This document shows, piece by piece, positions 33,460-42,417 of a stretch of DNA of 64,000 nt. Within the stretch, counting starts at the first letter, position 1. Each line of letters opens with the position of its first letter. The notes under the pieces were generated by a model. The model had not been told where the DNA came from. It worked only from the letters and a program-made list of their open reading frames with translations, and did no database searches. Made by a program: the position numbers and the translations under genes. This DNA comes from Algibacter_G agarivorans (lineage in GTDB: Bacteria; Bacteroidota; Bacteroidia; Flavobacteriales; Flavobacteriaceae): NCBI RefSeq assembly GCF_039543245.1, contig NZ_BAABJJ010000044.1:1-64000 (forward strand), given 5' to 3'.

Positions 33460-34122
33460 TTATTTTCTTTTATCCCCACTCCCCTTATCAAAAGCAATCA
33501 AATTAAACAGCTCACGCATCCGAGACCGCACGCGATTACCATAGCGTTTTTCTAATTCTTGAGCATTAAGGTTAGTTGTAGCATGTGTTTTAATATGGTA
33601 CTCTAAAAACAAATCATGCCTTGAAAGTATAATTTCTCCCATAACATTACAGTCTTTACCATAATGCCTTCCTATGGGCTCTACTCCTAAATCATCAAAA
33701 CAAAAGTAGTGCCCATTACCATAGTCCTCTAAAGTTTTATAACCTACATGGTTAAAACCAAAAACGATGTTTCTTGCTGGAATAATTTTATAAGGTTTTT
33801 GGTGTGGCACTATGTGTCTCAATAATTTCATTAAACTGGTTTTACCACATCCTACAGGACCAGAAAGCAAAATGCCCTTCTTTACATCAATACCAAACTT
33901 TTTACAGTTTGCTTCATCTCCAATAAAGTAATTACATAGCTTAAACAGAATATCTCGGTCTTCTTCAAATGTTTTAAATGTTTCGCCAAAGAGTAGCTTC
34001 CCCTTAGCATTGAGATAAACAAGCATCTTATCAAAATCGTAAATGAGTTCACTTCCTTTTAATTCGCCTAAACTATACTGCTTACTTCCCTCTTGGATAA
34101 TATGTGGTTGGGGCTTACTCAT
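33460..34122 (-). CDS. DnaC/IstB-like AAA+ ATPase
   Basis: 220 residues with Walker A LSGPVGCGKTSL near residue 80-91, Walker B YFCFDDLGVEP and an arginine-rich C-terminus (KRYGNRVRSRMREL). Resembles helicase loaders and transposition or replication ATPases found in Bacteroidota mobile elements. Its ATG overlaps the stop of the preceding gene (ATGA), so the two are coupled and probably cooperate in element replication. Confidence 0.82.
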   Translation of the reverse strand: MSKPQPHIIQEGSKQYSLGELKGSELIYDFDKMLVYLNAKGKLLFGETFKTFEEDRDILFKLCNYFIGDEANCKKFGIDVKKGILLSGPVGCGKTSLMKLLRHIVPHQKPYKIIPARNIVFGFNHVGYKTLEDYGNGHYFCFDDLGVEPIGRHYGKDCNVMGEIILSRHDLFLEYHIKTHATTNLNAQELEKRYGNRVRSRMRELFNLIAFDKGSGDKRK

Positions 34123-34658
34123 AAAGGTTCATTATAATTTTTATCTGAACTCGTCTTCAAGTTGTCCCTATATGGCACAGTTGAATTCTGTTTGTTATCA
34201 GTTTCAAAATTCTTAGAATTTAAATTTTCTAAATTTTTCTGTTTATTAATGTTTTTTTTGTTTTTTATAGTTTGTATATGTTTGTTTATAGATACCAGCG
34301 CTTGTCCATTGCTTGTCTCGATATTGGTACGACTTAGGTACAGAGCTTGTCCACTACTTGTCCCAAAATCGAACATCTTAACGCGACTCCCTTTAAATGG
34401 GTTATGTGAGGGCGTGTACAGAATATAACTCCAATGACTTAATTCCTTAATACTGCGATGGTAAGTTGTTTTAGAACCAATCTTGGAATATGACATGACT
34501 TCGTCTCGATTGATATAAAACTCATCCTTAAAAAAATTAGCATTCCAAAATTGAAACAAGGCCACATAAAGACTTATATGAGTTGGATTTAGGCGCGTAT
34601 CTATAGAAAATTGGAGAAAAACACCGTTTAGGTGCTTGATATAATTTATATCGTTCAA
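34119..34658 (-). CDS. element replication/HTH protein, hypothetical
   Basis: 179 residues. The first 100 (NPTHISLYVALFQFWNANFF, RDEVMSYSKIGSKTTYHRSI) resemble the winged-helix N-terminal domain of DnaD/primosome or Rep proteins; the last 80 are asparagine- and lysine-rich and likely disordered. It sits between the HTH gene and the DnaC-like ATPase, a layout that suggests initiator plus loader. The specific family is uncertain. Confidence 0.6.
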   Translation of the reverse strand: MNDINYIKHLNGVFLQFSIDTRLNPTHISLYVALFQFWNANFFKDEFYINRDEVMSYSKIGSKTTYHRSIKELSHWSYILYTPSHNPFKGSRVKMFDFGTSSGQALYLSRTNIETSNGQALVSINKHIQTIKNKKNINKQKNLENLNSKNFETDNKQNSTVPYRDNLKTSSDKNYNEPL

Positions 34659-34664
34659 AACAGA

Positions 34665-34943
34665 TTAATACTTGTTATGAATTCTATTCTTTTCAAGAAC
34701 TTGCATAATTTCCTGATAATCATAGTACAGCACCCCGCCTACTTTTGTATATGGTAATGTACCATTGATTCTTAGGTTTTGTAATGTCCCAGGAGAGATT
34801 CCTAAAAGCTCTCGAACTTCAGGAGATTTTAACCATTTTTTATTTATCTGTCCCGATTGATTGTTTAATAATTGTTTGATATCATCGAGTAATTCCATTT
34901 TGAATTCCCTAAGATCTTCAGTAGTAATAATTGTTGCTGCCAT
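34665..34943 (-). CDS. excisionase-like helix-turn-helix protein
   Basis: 92 residues. KKWLKSPEVRELLGISPGTLQNLRINGTLPYTKVGG is split over an HTH_17 (MerR/excisionase-type) fold (about 36-85), preceded by a short helical arm. Small proteins of this kind act in Bacteroidota elements as excision or operon regulators. First of three tightly packed minus-strand genes. The 297-base spacer upstream holds no gene. Confidence 0.8.
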   Translation of the reverse strand: MAATIITTEDLREFKMELLDDIKQLLNNQSGQINKKWLKSPEVRELLGISPGTLQNLRINGTLPYTKVGGVLYYDYQEIMQVLEKNRIHNKY

Positions 34944-35240
34944 ACGTTAATTTGTTTTTATAAACAAAGCCGCCATAGTTTCATTTTTTTGAAGGCGACT
35001 TTGCTTTGATTTGACTTTCGTTTGACAAAGTTGAAGTGATATATTTAGTTTTATTCATCAGTTGACCGTACTCTGGTAAAATTTAACATTTTGAATTTTG
35101 ATTGATTTTAGGAGTACATGATTGTTTCAAAGGAAGTTTTAGTGTTCAATTTTAGCTAAAACAAATGATTATTTCTAAAAATATCAGAATACAGGAGGAG
35201 AACCGAGTACTGTTAATTTTTAACATTTCAGAATCTATCA

Positions 35241-36068
35241 TTATGAATCATTTTTCTCAATTTCATTAATCAAACTATAAGACATCTCATCCAAAAACTT
35301 GGTTCTACTATGTTTACGCAATCTTATTTCAGAGTATATTTTATAGAAATCTCCAAGTTCAATATTGAATAATTTCTGAAGTTCTACAGCAATTTCCTTT
35401 ATTTCTAACTTACCGTTATTAATGACTCGGCTATGATATAAAGCATATATTAATTCAGTTAATGCTACCTTACTTGAAGTCCATTTTAATTTTGAATGTT
35501 GGATCAGATTGAAACCATGGTGGGATCGGGATTCTAGATAGTCAATAAACTTTCTGTAGGCGGTAACTTTAGCTAGTAATAAATCATGCGAGGTGTTAAA
35601 ATCCAAGTCATAGAAGTAATCGTCTTTATGCATCATCATAATTTGAACAGCATTGCTTCTGGTAAAAAAGCACATATCCAAATGCGTTTGCCCTTGTTCC
35701 ATATAGTTCACAAAATCCAAATGATCCATCAGAAATTGATACGTTTTATTTTTTACTCTATCAGTAAATTTTTGACGATGGTCTTCATTAATTTTGGAAC
35801 ATTGACTCTCAAAGGCATATACTTCTAGATAATAGATAAGGCAATTAAACGGTATCTGTTTGATCTTTTTGAAAAAGTGAATTTCATCGTCCCGTGATTG
35901 AAAAACTTTAGCTTTAACCGCATCTTTTAGTAAGCTCAATTGATGTCTACACAATGCTATTGCATCCTGGCACCTTTTGAGTGTGTTAGTATTAGCATTT
36001 TCAATCTTCTTGAGTTCAATGTTATAGGTGTTATTTAATTTATCTAAATCCATAATATCGGTACACAT
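35241..36068 (-). CDS. rteC: RteC-like regulator
   Basis: In CTnDOT, RteC switches on the excision operon. I start at ATG 36068 (275 residues, MCTDIMDLDKLNNTYN), after an A-rich leader; the frame is open to 36218, but the extra 50 residues are basic/hydrophobic and unlike RteC. The RteC core spans about 70-270, with KIKQIPFNCLIYYLEVYAFE and a C-terminal HTH-like segment LTELIYALYHSRVINNGK. No RteA/RteB two-component pair is visible next to it. Confidence 0.82.
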   Translation of the reverse strand: MCTDIMDLDKLNNTYNIELKKIENANTNTLKRCQDAIALCRHQLSLLKDAVKAKVFQSRDDEIHFFKKIKQIPFNCLIYYLEVYAFESQCSKINEDHRQKFTDRVKNKTYQFLMDHLDFVNYMEQGQTHLDMCFFTRSNAVQIMMMHKDDYFYDLDFNTSHDLLLAKVTAYRKFIDYLESRSHHGFNLIQHSKLKWTSSKVALTELIYALYHSRVINNGKLEIKEIAVELQKLFNIELGDFYKIYSEIRLRKHSRTKFLDEMSYSLINEIEKNDS

Positions 36069-36224
36069 TTTTAAACCTCTTTCAGGAGAGAATTTTAAAT
36101 AGTAATATTGTATACTGAAATTTGGTTGGGTATAAACAAATATGTTCTTATTTATTGAAAAAACAACTAATTTGATGTGTAAATTATGTGTATTTATAGT
36201 GCGTACTTTTATACGCAAAAGTAT

Positions 36225-37130
36225 TTATCGAGATATATTGTTTATGAATTCTACTCTATTAGAAGAATTAGATTTTACATAGATATTTGACGCATGTTTC
36301 CTTACGGTACCATAGGCGATAAACATGTTTTCTGCTATTTCTTTATAGCTGTGTCCTTTTATAATTTGCAAAGCAATTTCATTTTCACGATTAGTCAGAT
36401 TATACATATCAACAATATTCGATCTTAACCTATATGTATTCTTTAACTTGTATAAATAACTATTAATTTCCATTACAGTAACCGAGAAGAACGAAGATGA
36501 AACTATACTTTGTGTAATTGGTTGAAAATCTCCAAAGTAAGTCAAAATGGGTAATAGGATAATTGAGAAAATCGCATAAAGTCCCAAATATGTTTGAATT
36601 TTAAAATAGCGCTGACGATTTGTTTTCTCATTAATAATCCTAAAAAAATAGATGATAAAGAAAATTGACAAAATCGTCGGGAATACTAAGAACAAACTTC
36701 TTGCAAAATCCAATGAACTGGATATGTAGTATGGCAAAACGAAGAGAAAAATAAAGCAAGTGGAAAGAATGATAATCAGACTTTTAATCTTAAAGAATGT
36801 ATTAGGTGTTTTTATGTCGAATTCCTTATAAAGATACCAGATGAGATAAATACAGGTAATTATTGAAATTGAATAGGTTATGATGTATTGAACTATTTCT
36901 GAAGTTGGAAAGTTTTCGTCTGGCAAAAACCCATTAAATACATTGTAAAGCAAAAACAATATAGCTAGAAGCAAATACCTGAATTTGGAACTTTTGCCTT
37001 TCTGTTTGCTTAAGGCAATATTGAATGATTGATATATAATAACGATACTTATTACAATGCATATGAATAAAACAATCCAATGCATGGAAGAGGTATATAC
37101 AAATTCCGGCACATAATGATAATCCTGCAA
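36225..37130 (-). CDS. membrane-anchored LuxR-type transcriptional regulator
   Basis: 301 residues: about seven hydrophobic helices in the first 225, then a LuxR HTH (about 238-300) with LTNRENEIALQIIKGHSYKEIAENMFIAYGTV split over recognition and turn. Membrane-bound LuxR regulators are common in flavobacteria, with ligands unknown. It lies 156 bases upstream of rteC on the same strand. Whether it belongs to the element or the chromosome is unclear; it is the last gene before the likely right boundary. Confidence 0.8.
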   Translation of the reverse strand: MQDYHYVPEFVYTSSMHWIVLFICIVISIVIIYQSFNIALSKQKGKSSKFRYLLLAILFLLYNVFNGFLPDENFPTSEIVQYIITYSISIITCIYLIWYLYKEFDIKTPNTFFKIKSLIIILSTCFIFLFVLPYYISSSLDFARSLFLVFPTILSIFFIIYFFRIINEKTNRQRYFKIQTYLGLYAIFSIILLPILTYFGDFQPITQSIVSSSFFSVTVMEINSYLYKLKNTYRLRSNIVDMYNLTNRENEIALQIIKGHSYKEIAENMFIAYGTVRKHASNIYVKSNSSNRVEFINNISR

Positions 37131-37212
37131 AATTATTGGAATTTAAATATCTGATATTGAAAATATTAGATTAGATTTGATATACTTAAAGATAACATTT
37201 TTTTCATTGATT

Positions 37213-38202
37213 ATGAGTATTTTAAATCTAAAAATAGACCTTGGTTTTTTCCCTACTCCGCTACATGAATTACGCAACTTGTCTAACTATTATTCAAGCT
37301 ATAATCTATACATCAAAAGAGATGATAATTCTGGGCTGGCATCTGGTGGGAATAAGGTAAGAAAACTTGAATATTTGATGTATGACGCTGTACGAAAAGG
37401 TTGTGATACGATAATTACTGCAGGGGCACAACAGTCTAACCATTGTAGGCAAACCGCAGCCGCTTGTGCGCAACTTGGATTGGAATGTCATTTACTTTTA
37501 GGCGGTGATGAACCGAAAGAGTTTAACGGCAACCTACTTCTATCCAACTTGTTGGGCGCGACAATCCACTTTACTGGAGATAACAGAAAAGGAGAAGATA
37601 TTGAAAATGTGGTAAAAATTTTAGAGTCAAACGGAAAAAAGTTATATAAAATTCCTTATGGCGGTTCTAATTTTATTGGGGCACTTGGATTTGTAAATGC
37701 CGTGAAGGAACTAAAGACTCAGCTTGAAGAAATGAAACTTCAGATGGATTATATTTTTTTTGCTTCAAGTTCTGGCGGGACTCAGTCTGGACTTATTCTT
37801 GGTGTGGATTTATTTGAAATGAATACTAAACTGATGCCCATCAGTATTGATAAGGAAGGGAGTAATGGAATCTCACTTGACAAAGCAGTATTAGAATTAT
37901 TATTGGCAGGAAAAAACACGCTCAAATTGAATACTAGGTATTCAATTGATGATGCTAAATTAATTAAAGGCTACGACAAATTAGGATATGGTATAATTTC
38001 AGAAAATGAAAAAAAAGCCATTAAAATGCTTGCCCACCATGAAGGTATTTTACTAGATCCAGTTTATTCTGGAAGAGCTTTTTACGGCATGATTGACCAC
38101 ATCGAAAAAAACAAAATCCCTAAAGGTTCAACCATTTTGTTTTGGCATACTGGTGGTTTGCCTGCAAATTTCTATTATTCTAAAGACCTCTATCCAGTTT
38201 AA
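37213..38202 (+). CDS. D-cysteine desulfhydrase-like PLP enzyme (ACC deaminase family)
   Basis: 329 residues from ATG 37213 (MSILNLKIDLGFFPTPLHEL); the frame opens at 37177 but the extra 12 residues do not fit the family. The PLP lysine is Lys48 in SGGNKVRKLEYL. At the two positions that separate ACC deaminase (Glu, Leu) from D-cysteine desulfhydrase (Ser/Thr, Thr), it reads DPVYSGRAF and FWHTGGLP. It therefore probably breaks D-cysteine into pyruvate, sulfide and ammonia instead of degrading ACC. Monocistronic. Confidence 0.82.
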   Translation: MSILNLKIDLGFFPTPLHELRNLSNYYSSYNLYIKRDDNSGLASGGNKVRKLEYLMYDAVRKGCDTIITAGAQQSNHCRQTAAACAQLGLECHLLLGGDEPKEFNGNLLLSNLLGATIHFTGDNRKGEDIENVVKILESNGKKLYKIPYGGSNFIGALGFVNAVKELKTQLEEMKLQMDYIFFASSSGGTQSGLILGVDLFEMNTKLMPISIDKEGSNGISLDKAVLELLLAGKNTLKLNTRYSIDDAKLIKGYDKLGYGIISENEKKAIKMLAHHEGILLDPVYSGRAFYGMIDHIEKNKIPKGSTILFWHTGGLPANFYYSKDLYPV

Positions 38203-38263
38203 TAAACTACGTTTTCTAAATTGTTTTATTATACCGTTTAATCCTCTATGTAATTTTACTTAT

Positions 38264-38692
38264 TTATTTTATTGTCAATCGATAAACGTTGGTATCCCTT
38301 TTACCAAAGCCTAGGTTTTGGTATAGATTATTAGCTGCCACTCTTTCTGGACTGGATGTTAAATTGATTTTATCTATATTTTTACTTTTGATATAATCAA
38401 TAGCAAATAGAATTAATCTTTTCCCAAGACCCTTGCCCCTAACCGACTTATCTATAACCACATCTTCAATCCAAACCTTATCGCCTGATGGAATTTTATT
38501 AAACACAAGCGATAATGTTCCAATAATCTCATCGTTTACCTCAGCCAGAAAAAGTGTTATATTATCAGAATTGATTATACTTATAATATCTTCTTTAGAT
38601 GGTGGATTGCATTCATTCGAAAGTTGAGTAATCAATCTCTGTAATGCACTTATTATAGTTTCTGTAACTATTTCTAATTTATAAATATTCAT
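38264..38692 (-). CDS. GNAT-family N-acetyltransferase
   Basis: 142 residues with the acetyl-CoA loop VIDKSVRGKGLGKRLILFAI (Q/R-x-x-G-x-G/A) and the final NLYQNLGFGKRDTNVYRL segment. Substrate unknown. It lies 16 bases downstream of acs on the same strand and may be co-transcribed; protein acetyltransferases of this fold can modify acetyl-CoA synthetase, but this one is a small generic GNAT and that link is only a possibility. Confidence 0.82.
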   Translation of the reverse strand: MNIYKLEIVTETIISALQRLITQLSNECNPPSKEDIISIINSDNITLFLAEVNDEIIGTLSLVFNKIPSGDKVWIEDVVIDKSVRGKGLGKRLILFAIDYIKSKNIDKINLTSSPERVAANNLYQNLGFGKRDTNVYRLTIK

Positions 38693-38708
38693 TAAGCAAA
38701 ATTAACTT

Positions 38709-40616
38709 TTACAGACTATTATCAATAATTTCTTTGACTACTTCTGGGTTAAGCAAAGTAGAAGTGTCTCCCAAGTTTGATATATCCTTACATGATATTT
38801 TTCTAAGGATACGTCTCATTATTTTTCCTGAACGTGTTTTTGGCAGTCCTCTTGTAAACTGTATTTTGTCCAATTTTGCAATGGGTCCAATGTGTTCAGC
38901 TATAATTTGATTGATTTCTTTACGTAAATTATTTTGGTCTCTGCTTTCACCTGTATCTTTTAAAGTAACATAACCGTATAATGCATTTCCTTTTACTTCA
39001 TGTGGATAGCCTACAATAGCTGATTCGGCCACGGCTGGATGCTCATTTATAGCATCTTCAATAGGGGCTGTTCCTAAATTATGACCAGATACTATTATCA
39101 CATCATCCACTCTACCCGTTATTCTATAATACCCTACCTCATCTCGTAAAGCACCATCGCCAGTGAAATATTTATTTTCATAGGCTGAAAAATAGGTGTC
39201 TTTGTAACGCTGATGGGTTCCCCAAATGGTTCTTGCCATACTTGGCCATGGGAATTTTACACATAAACGACCATCTACTTGATTTCCTTTTAGTTCATTA
39301 CCTTTTTCATCCATCAGCGCTGGTTGAATGCCTATAAATGGCAAGGTGGCATATGTTGGTTTTGTTGGAGTTACAAAAGGAATTGGACTTATCATGATAC
39401 CTCCTGTTTCGGTTTGCCACCAAGTATCTACAATAGGGCTATTCTTCTTCCCAACATTATCATTATACCAATGCCATGCTTCTTCATTTATAGGTTCACC
39501 TACTGAGCCAAGTACTTTTAAAGAGGATAAATCATATCTTTCAACCAGTTCTGTTCCCTGTTTTGCTAATGCTCTAATGGCTGTTGGTGCGGTATAGAAC
39601 TGGTTCACTTTATGCTTTTCTATTATTTCCCAAAAGCGACCAAAATCTGGGTAACTAGGCACACCTTCAAACATAACACTAGTTGCACCATTTGCTAATG
39701 GTCCGTAAACAATATAGCTATGACCAGTTATCCATCCAATATCTGCAGTACACCAATAGACATCATTTTCTCTGTATTGAAATACATTTTTAAACGTATA
39801 GGCAGTATAAACCATAAAACCTGCGGTAGAATGCACCATACCTTTTGGTTTTCCTGTAGAACCAGAAGTATATAATATAAATAGTGGATCTTCAGCATTC
39901 ATAACTTCTGCCTCACATACCGTTGAAGCACCATCTAACAAGGGTTGTAACCATTGGTCTCGTCCATCTTTCATATTAATATCGGTATGGATTCGTTTTG
40001 CAACTAATACGGATTTAACACCTGGACAACTTTCTAAGGCCTCATCCACAATACCTTTTAAATCGATAGTTTTTCCACCACGATAAGACCCATCACTAGT
40101 TAAAACCATTTTACAATCGGAGTCGTTAATTCGTGTTGATAATGCTGTGGAAGAAAACCCTGCAAATACCACTGAGTGAATAACGCCAATTCTAGCACAA
40201 GCCAAAATTGAAATGGCTAATTCTGGAATCATAGGTAAATAGACACATATTCTGTCCCCTTTTTTTACACCTTGGCTTTTTAAAACATTCGCAAATTGAT
40301 TAACCCGTTCGTGCAATTGCTTATATGTAATATGTTGAGCCCCTTCTTCAGGGTTATTGGGCTCAAAAAGAATGGCTGTTTTATCACCACGAGTAGATAA
40401 ATGCCGGTCTATACAGTTTTCAGTAATATTTAATTGTGCGCCTTCAAACCATTTTACTTCGGGTTTTGAAAAATCCCAACTTAGCACTTTGTCCCATTTT
40501 TTTTGCCACATAAAATGCTCTTCAGCTATTTCCTCCCAAAAGTTTTCTGGTTCTCTTACTGATTTTCTGTAAACTTGATAATACTCTTCTAAATGCTTTA
40601 TGTGATAATTACTCAT
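38709..40616 (-). CDS. acs: acetyl-CoA synthetase
   Basis: Activates acetate to acetyl-CoA through acetyl-AMP. 635 residues, full length. LYTSGSTGKPKG near residue 253 binds ATP, WWQTETGG forms the acetate pocket, and PKTRSGKIMRR near 597 holds the catalytic Lys that is a regulated acetylation site in known Acs. In this place it would also recover acetate released by deacetylation of amino sugars from the neighbouring sugar locus (inference). Confidence 0.95.
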   Translation of the reverse strand: MSNYHIKHLEEYYQVYRKSVREPENFWEEIAEEHFMWQKKWDKVLSWDFSKPEVKWFEGAQLNITENCIDRHLSTRGDKTAILFEPNNPEEGAQHITYKQLHERVNQFANVLKSQGVKKGDRICVYLPMIPELAISILACARIGVIHSVVFAGFSSTALSTRINDSDCKMVLTSDGSYRGGKTIDLKGIVDEALESCPGVKSVLVAKRIHTDINMKDGRDQWLQPLLDGASTVCEAEVMNAEDPLFILYTSGSTGKPKGMVHSTAGFMVYTAYTFKNVFQYRENDVYWCTADIGWITGHSYIVYGPLANGATSVMFEGVPSYPDFGRFWEIIEKHKVNQFYTAPTAIRALAKQGTELVERYDLSSLKVLGSVGEPINEEAWHWYNDNVGKKNSPIVDTWWQTETGGIMISPIPFVTPTKPTYATLPFIGIQPALMDEKGNELKGNQVDGRLCVKFPWPSMARTIWGTHQRYKDTYFSAYENKYFTGDGALRDEVGYYRITGRVDDVIIVSGHNLGTAPIEDAINEHPAVAESAIVGYPHEVKGNALYGYVTLKDTGESRDQNNLRKEINQIIAEHIGPIAKLDKIQFTRGLPKTRSGKIMRRILRKISCKDISNLGDTSTLLNPEVVKEIIDNSL

Positions 40617-40883
40617 ACTTAAGGAATCTAAAATTCAATTTACTCGTTACTATTTTCTTCATGACTTTCGGGTTTTGAATTTAGAAATTCCATTAAAATA
40701 ATAATTATAAAAACAAACTATTAATCCCATTCATATCTCTATTCGATATAGGATAAACTCTGTTTTAAGCCAATTTATTAGTATTTAAAACCTCTCTTAA
40801 TTCAAAAAATATTTTTAAAACTTCTCATGATTCTATAATTTAAACCACTTTATTTGTCTTAGCAAAAAATAATCTAAATGTCT

Positions 40884-40920
40884 AAAAAAAGGGCCACCGA
40901 TATCCCAGCAACCCTTTTTT
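40884..40920 (-). terminator. terminator after susD
   Basis: On the minus strand AAAAAAGGG pairs with CCCTTTTTT around an 18-base inner part, ending in T residues, 34 bases past the susD stop. The rest of the 337-base gap to acs (40617-40883) holds no gene that I can see. Confidence 0.65.
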
Positions 40921-40953
40921 ACTATTAATCTAATATTAAGAAATTAAAGTCAA

Positions 40954-42402
40954 TTAATACCCTTCATTTTGTTCTAAAAAACCAGGAATTAATTGTGCAT
41001 TTGGTTTTGGTAATAACCTGTTATTTTCAGTTACATTAGGATGTAAATCCTTATTAACTTCTACCACCATTTTCTTCCTTACTAAATCAAACCAGCGATT
41101 AAATTCAAAAGCCAACTCCCAATTTCTTTCGTCCAATACGGCACTATCAAAATCTGTTTGCGACATTCCAGAAGGCAGATCTACGCCTCCATCAGGAGTA
41201 TTTATATCTAATCCCATTGCTCTTCTTCGAATTTGATTAACTGCCTCTAAAGCTTCTGTAGACGGACTTCCTTCAGCCATATTAGAAGCTTCTGCAAAGG
41301 TTAATAATACATCCGCATAGCGCAACATTACAACAAATCCTTCTCCATTATTCCCAACGGTGTTGCCTGCATCTCTATATTTTGCCATGTGTGGTTGTGT
41401 TCCGGCATCTTCCCAATAAGTACCATCAGCATAGGTTGATGTAAATGTGGCCTCTTTTCTTGGACTCTCTGGAAAAGCTTCAAAAAAACGATCTTCACTA
41501 TAAAAATCACCCCAACCGTCTTCTCCATTGCCCCAATGTCTTGAAGCAGTATGCATGTGGCTTCCAGTAAAACCACCACCATTATCAATCGAAGCATAAA
41601 ATGTGAAAATAAATTCGTTATTAAATTTGTTTTCATTCTTCCATAAGTCTGCAAAATTGGGTTCTAAACTATACATCCCCATTACTTCTTTTGCCTTATC
41701 TCTGGCTAGAGCGTAATTTGCCGCATCCTCTATAGGCCAACCTGCCATTGTTAAATACACCTTTGCTAAAAGAGCTTTAGCTGCTCCTTGGGTAGGCCTA
41801 CCTGGTTCCCCAGAAAAAGAAGTAGGTAATGTTTGTTCGGCACGCTTTAAATCTTGTATAATTGACTCATAAATCTCAGCTACTGAAGCTTGTTTTAAAT
41901 TTTTAATATCCGTTTGATTCTCGAAAGTAGTTAATTGCACTTCCCCCCACCATCTTACCAGGTGAAAAAAGGAAAAAGCTCTTAAAAACTTGGCCTGACC
42001 CTCAATTTCTCCTAATCTCTGATCTGTTATATCTTTAGCGTTATCCAAATTACCAATTAAAGCATTGGTATTTGCTATACATTTATATAATTGCTCCCAA
42101 ACTATTTTAACACCACGGTCATTCCCATTAGGGCTTAATCTGTCAAAATTTATGAATATTCCAGCATCAGATCTTACATCTTCGGCTCCAGATGTTAATA
42201 TTAAAGGATCTCCATAATCGAATCCAACCCAATCAGAATACAAGGCTTTAAAAGACCCAACTAAAGCTGCCTGAAACTCACTTTCGGTAGTATAAAAAGT
42301 ATCAGGACTTAATAAGGATGGTGGGTTTTCATCCAATTCTACATTAGCGCATCCAAATATAAATGCAGTTATAACGACTAAAAAATAATATGCTTTTTTC
42401 AT
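40954..42402 (-). CDS. susD: SusD-like outer-membrane glycan-binding lipoprotein
   Basis: 482 residues. Lipobox ending AFIFGC (Cys18) anchors it on the outer membrane, where it caps the SusC channel as a hinged lid. The TPR-like helical core (IANTNALIGNLDNA, FLRAFSFFHLVRWWGEV) and C-terminal RNWELAFEFNRWFDLVR are SusD/RagB hallmarks. It follows susC by 15 bases. The glycan cannot be read from the sequence; locus context points to GalNAc-containing material. Confidence 0.93.
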   Translation of the reverse strand: MKKAYYFLVVITAFIFGCANVELDENPPSLLSPDTFYTTESEFQAALVGSFKALYSDWVGFDYGDPLILTSGAEDVRSDAGIFINFDRLSPNGNDRGVKIVWEQLYKCIANTNALIGNLDNAKDITDQRLGEIEGQAKFLRAFSFFHLVRWWGEVQLTTFENQTDIKNLKQASVAEIYESIIQDLKRAEQTLPTSFSGEPGRPTQGAAKALLAKVYLTMAGWPIEDAANYALARDKAKEVMGMYSLEPNFADLWKNENKFNNEFIFTFYASIDNGGGFTGSHMHTASRHWGNGEDGWGDFYSEDRFFEAFPESPRKEATFTSTYADGTYWEDAGTQPHMAKYRDAGNTVGNNGEGFVVMLRYADVLLTFAEASNMAEGSPSTEALEAVNQIRRRAMGLDINTPDGGVDLPSGMSQTDFDSAVLDERNWELAFEFNRWFDLVRKKMVVEVNKDLHPNVTENNRLLPKPNAQLIPGFLEQNEGY

Positions 42403-42417
42403 TGTTCTAATTTTTTA

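Noticed and set aside
36069..36218. 50-residue N-terminal extension of RteC
   Set aside because: Composition differs from the RteC family, and a better start with an A-rich leader exists at 36068.
37140..38260. right attachment site copied from the tRNA-Lys end
   Set aside because: I looked for CCCGGTCAC- and CCAGGTC-like sequences after the LuxR gene and found none, so the right boundary is not called.
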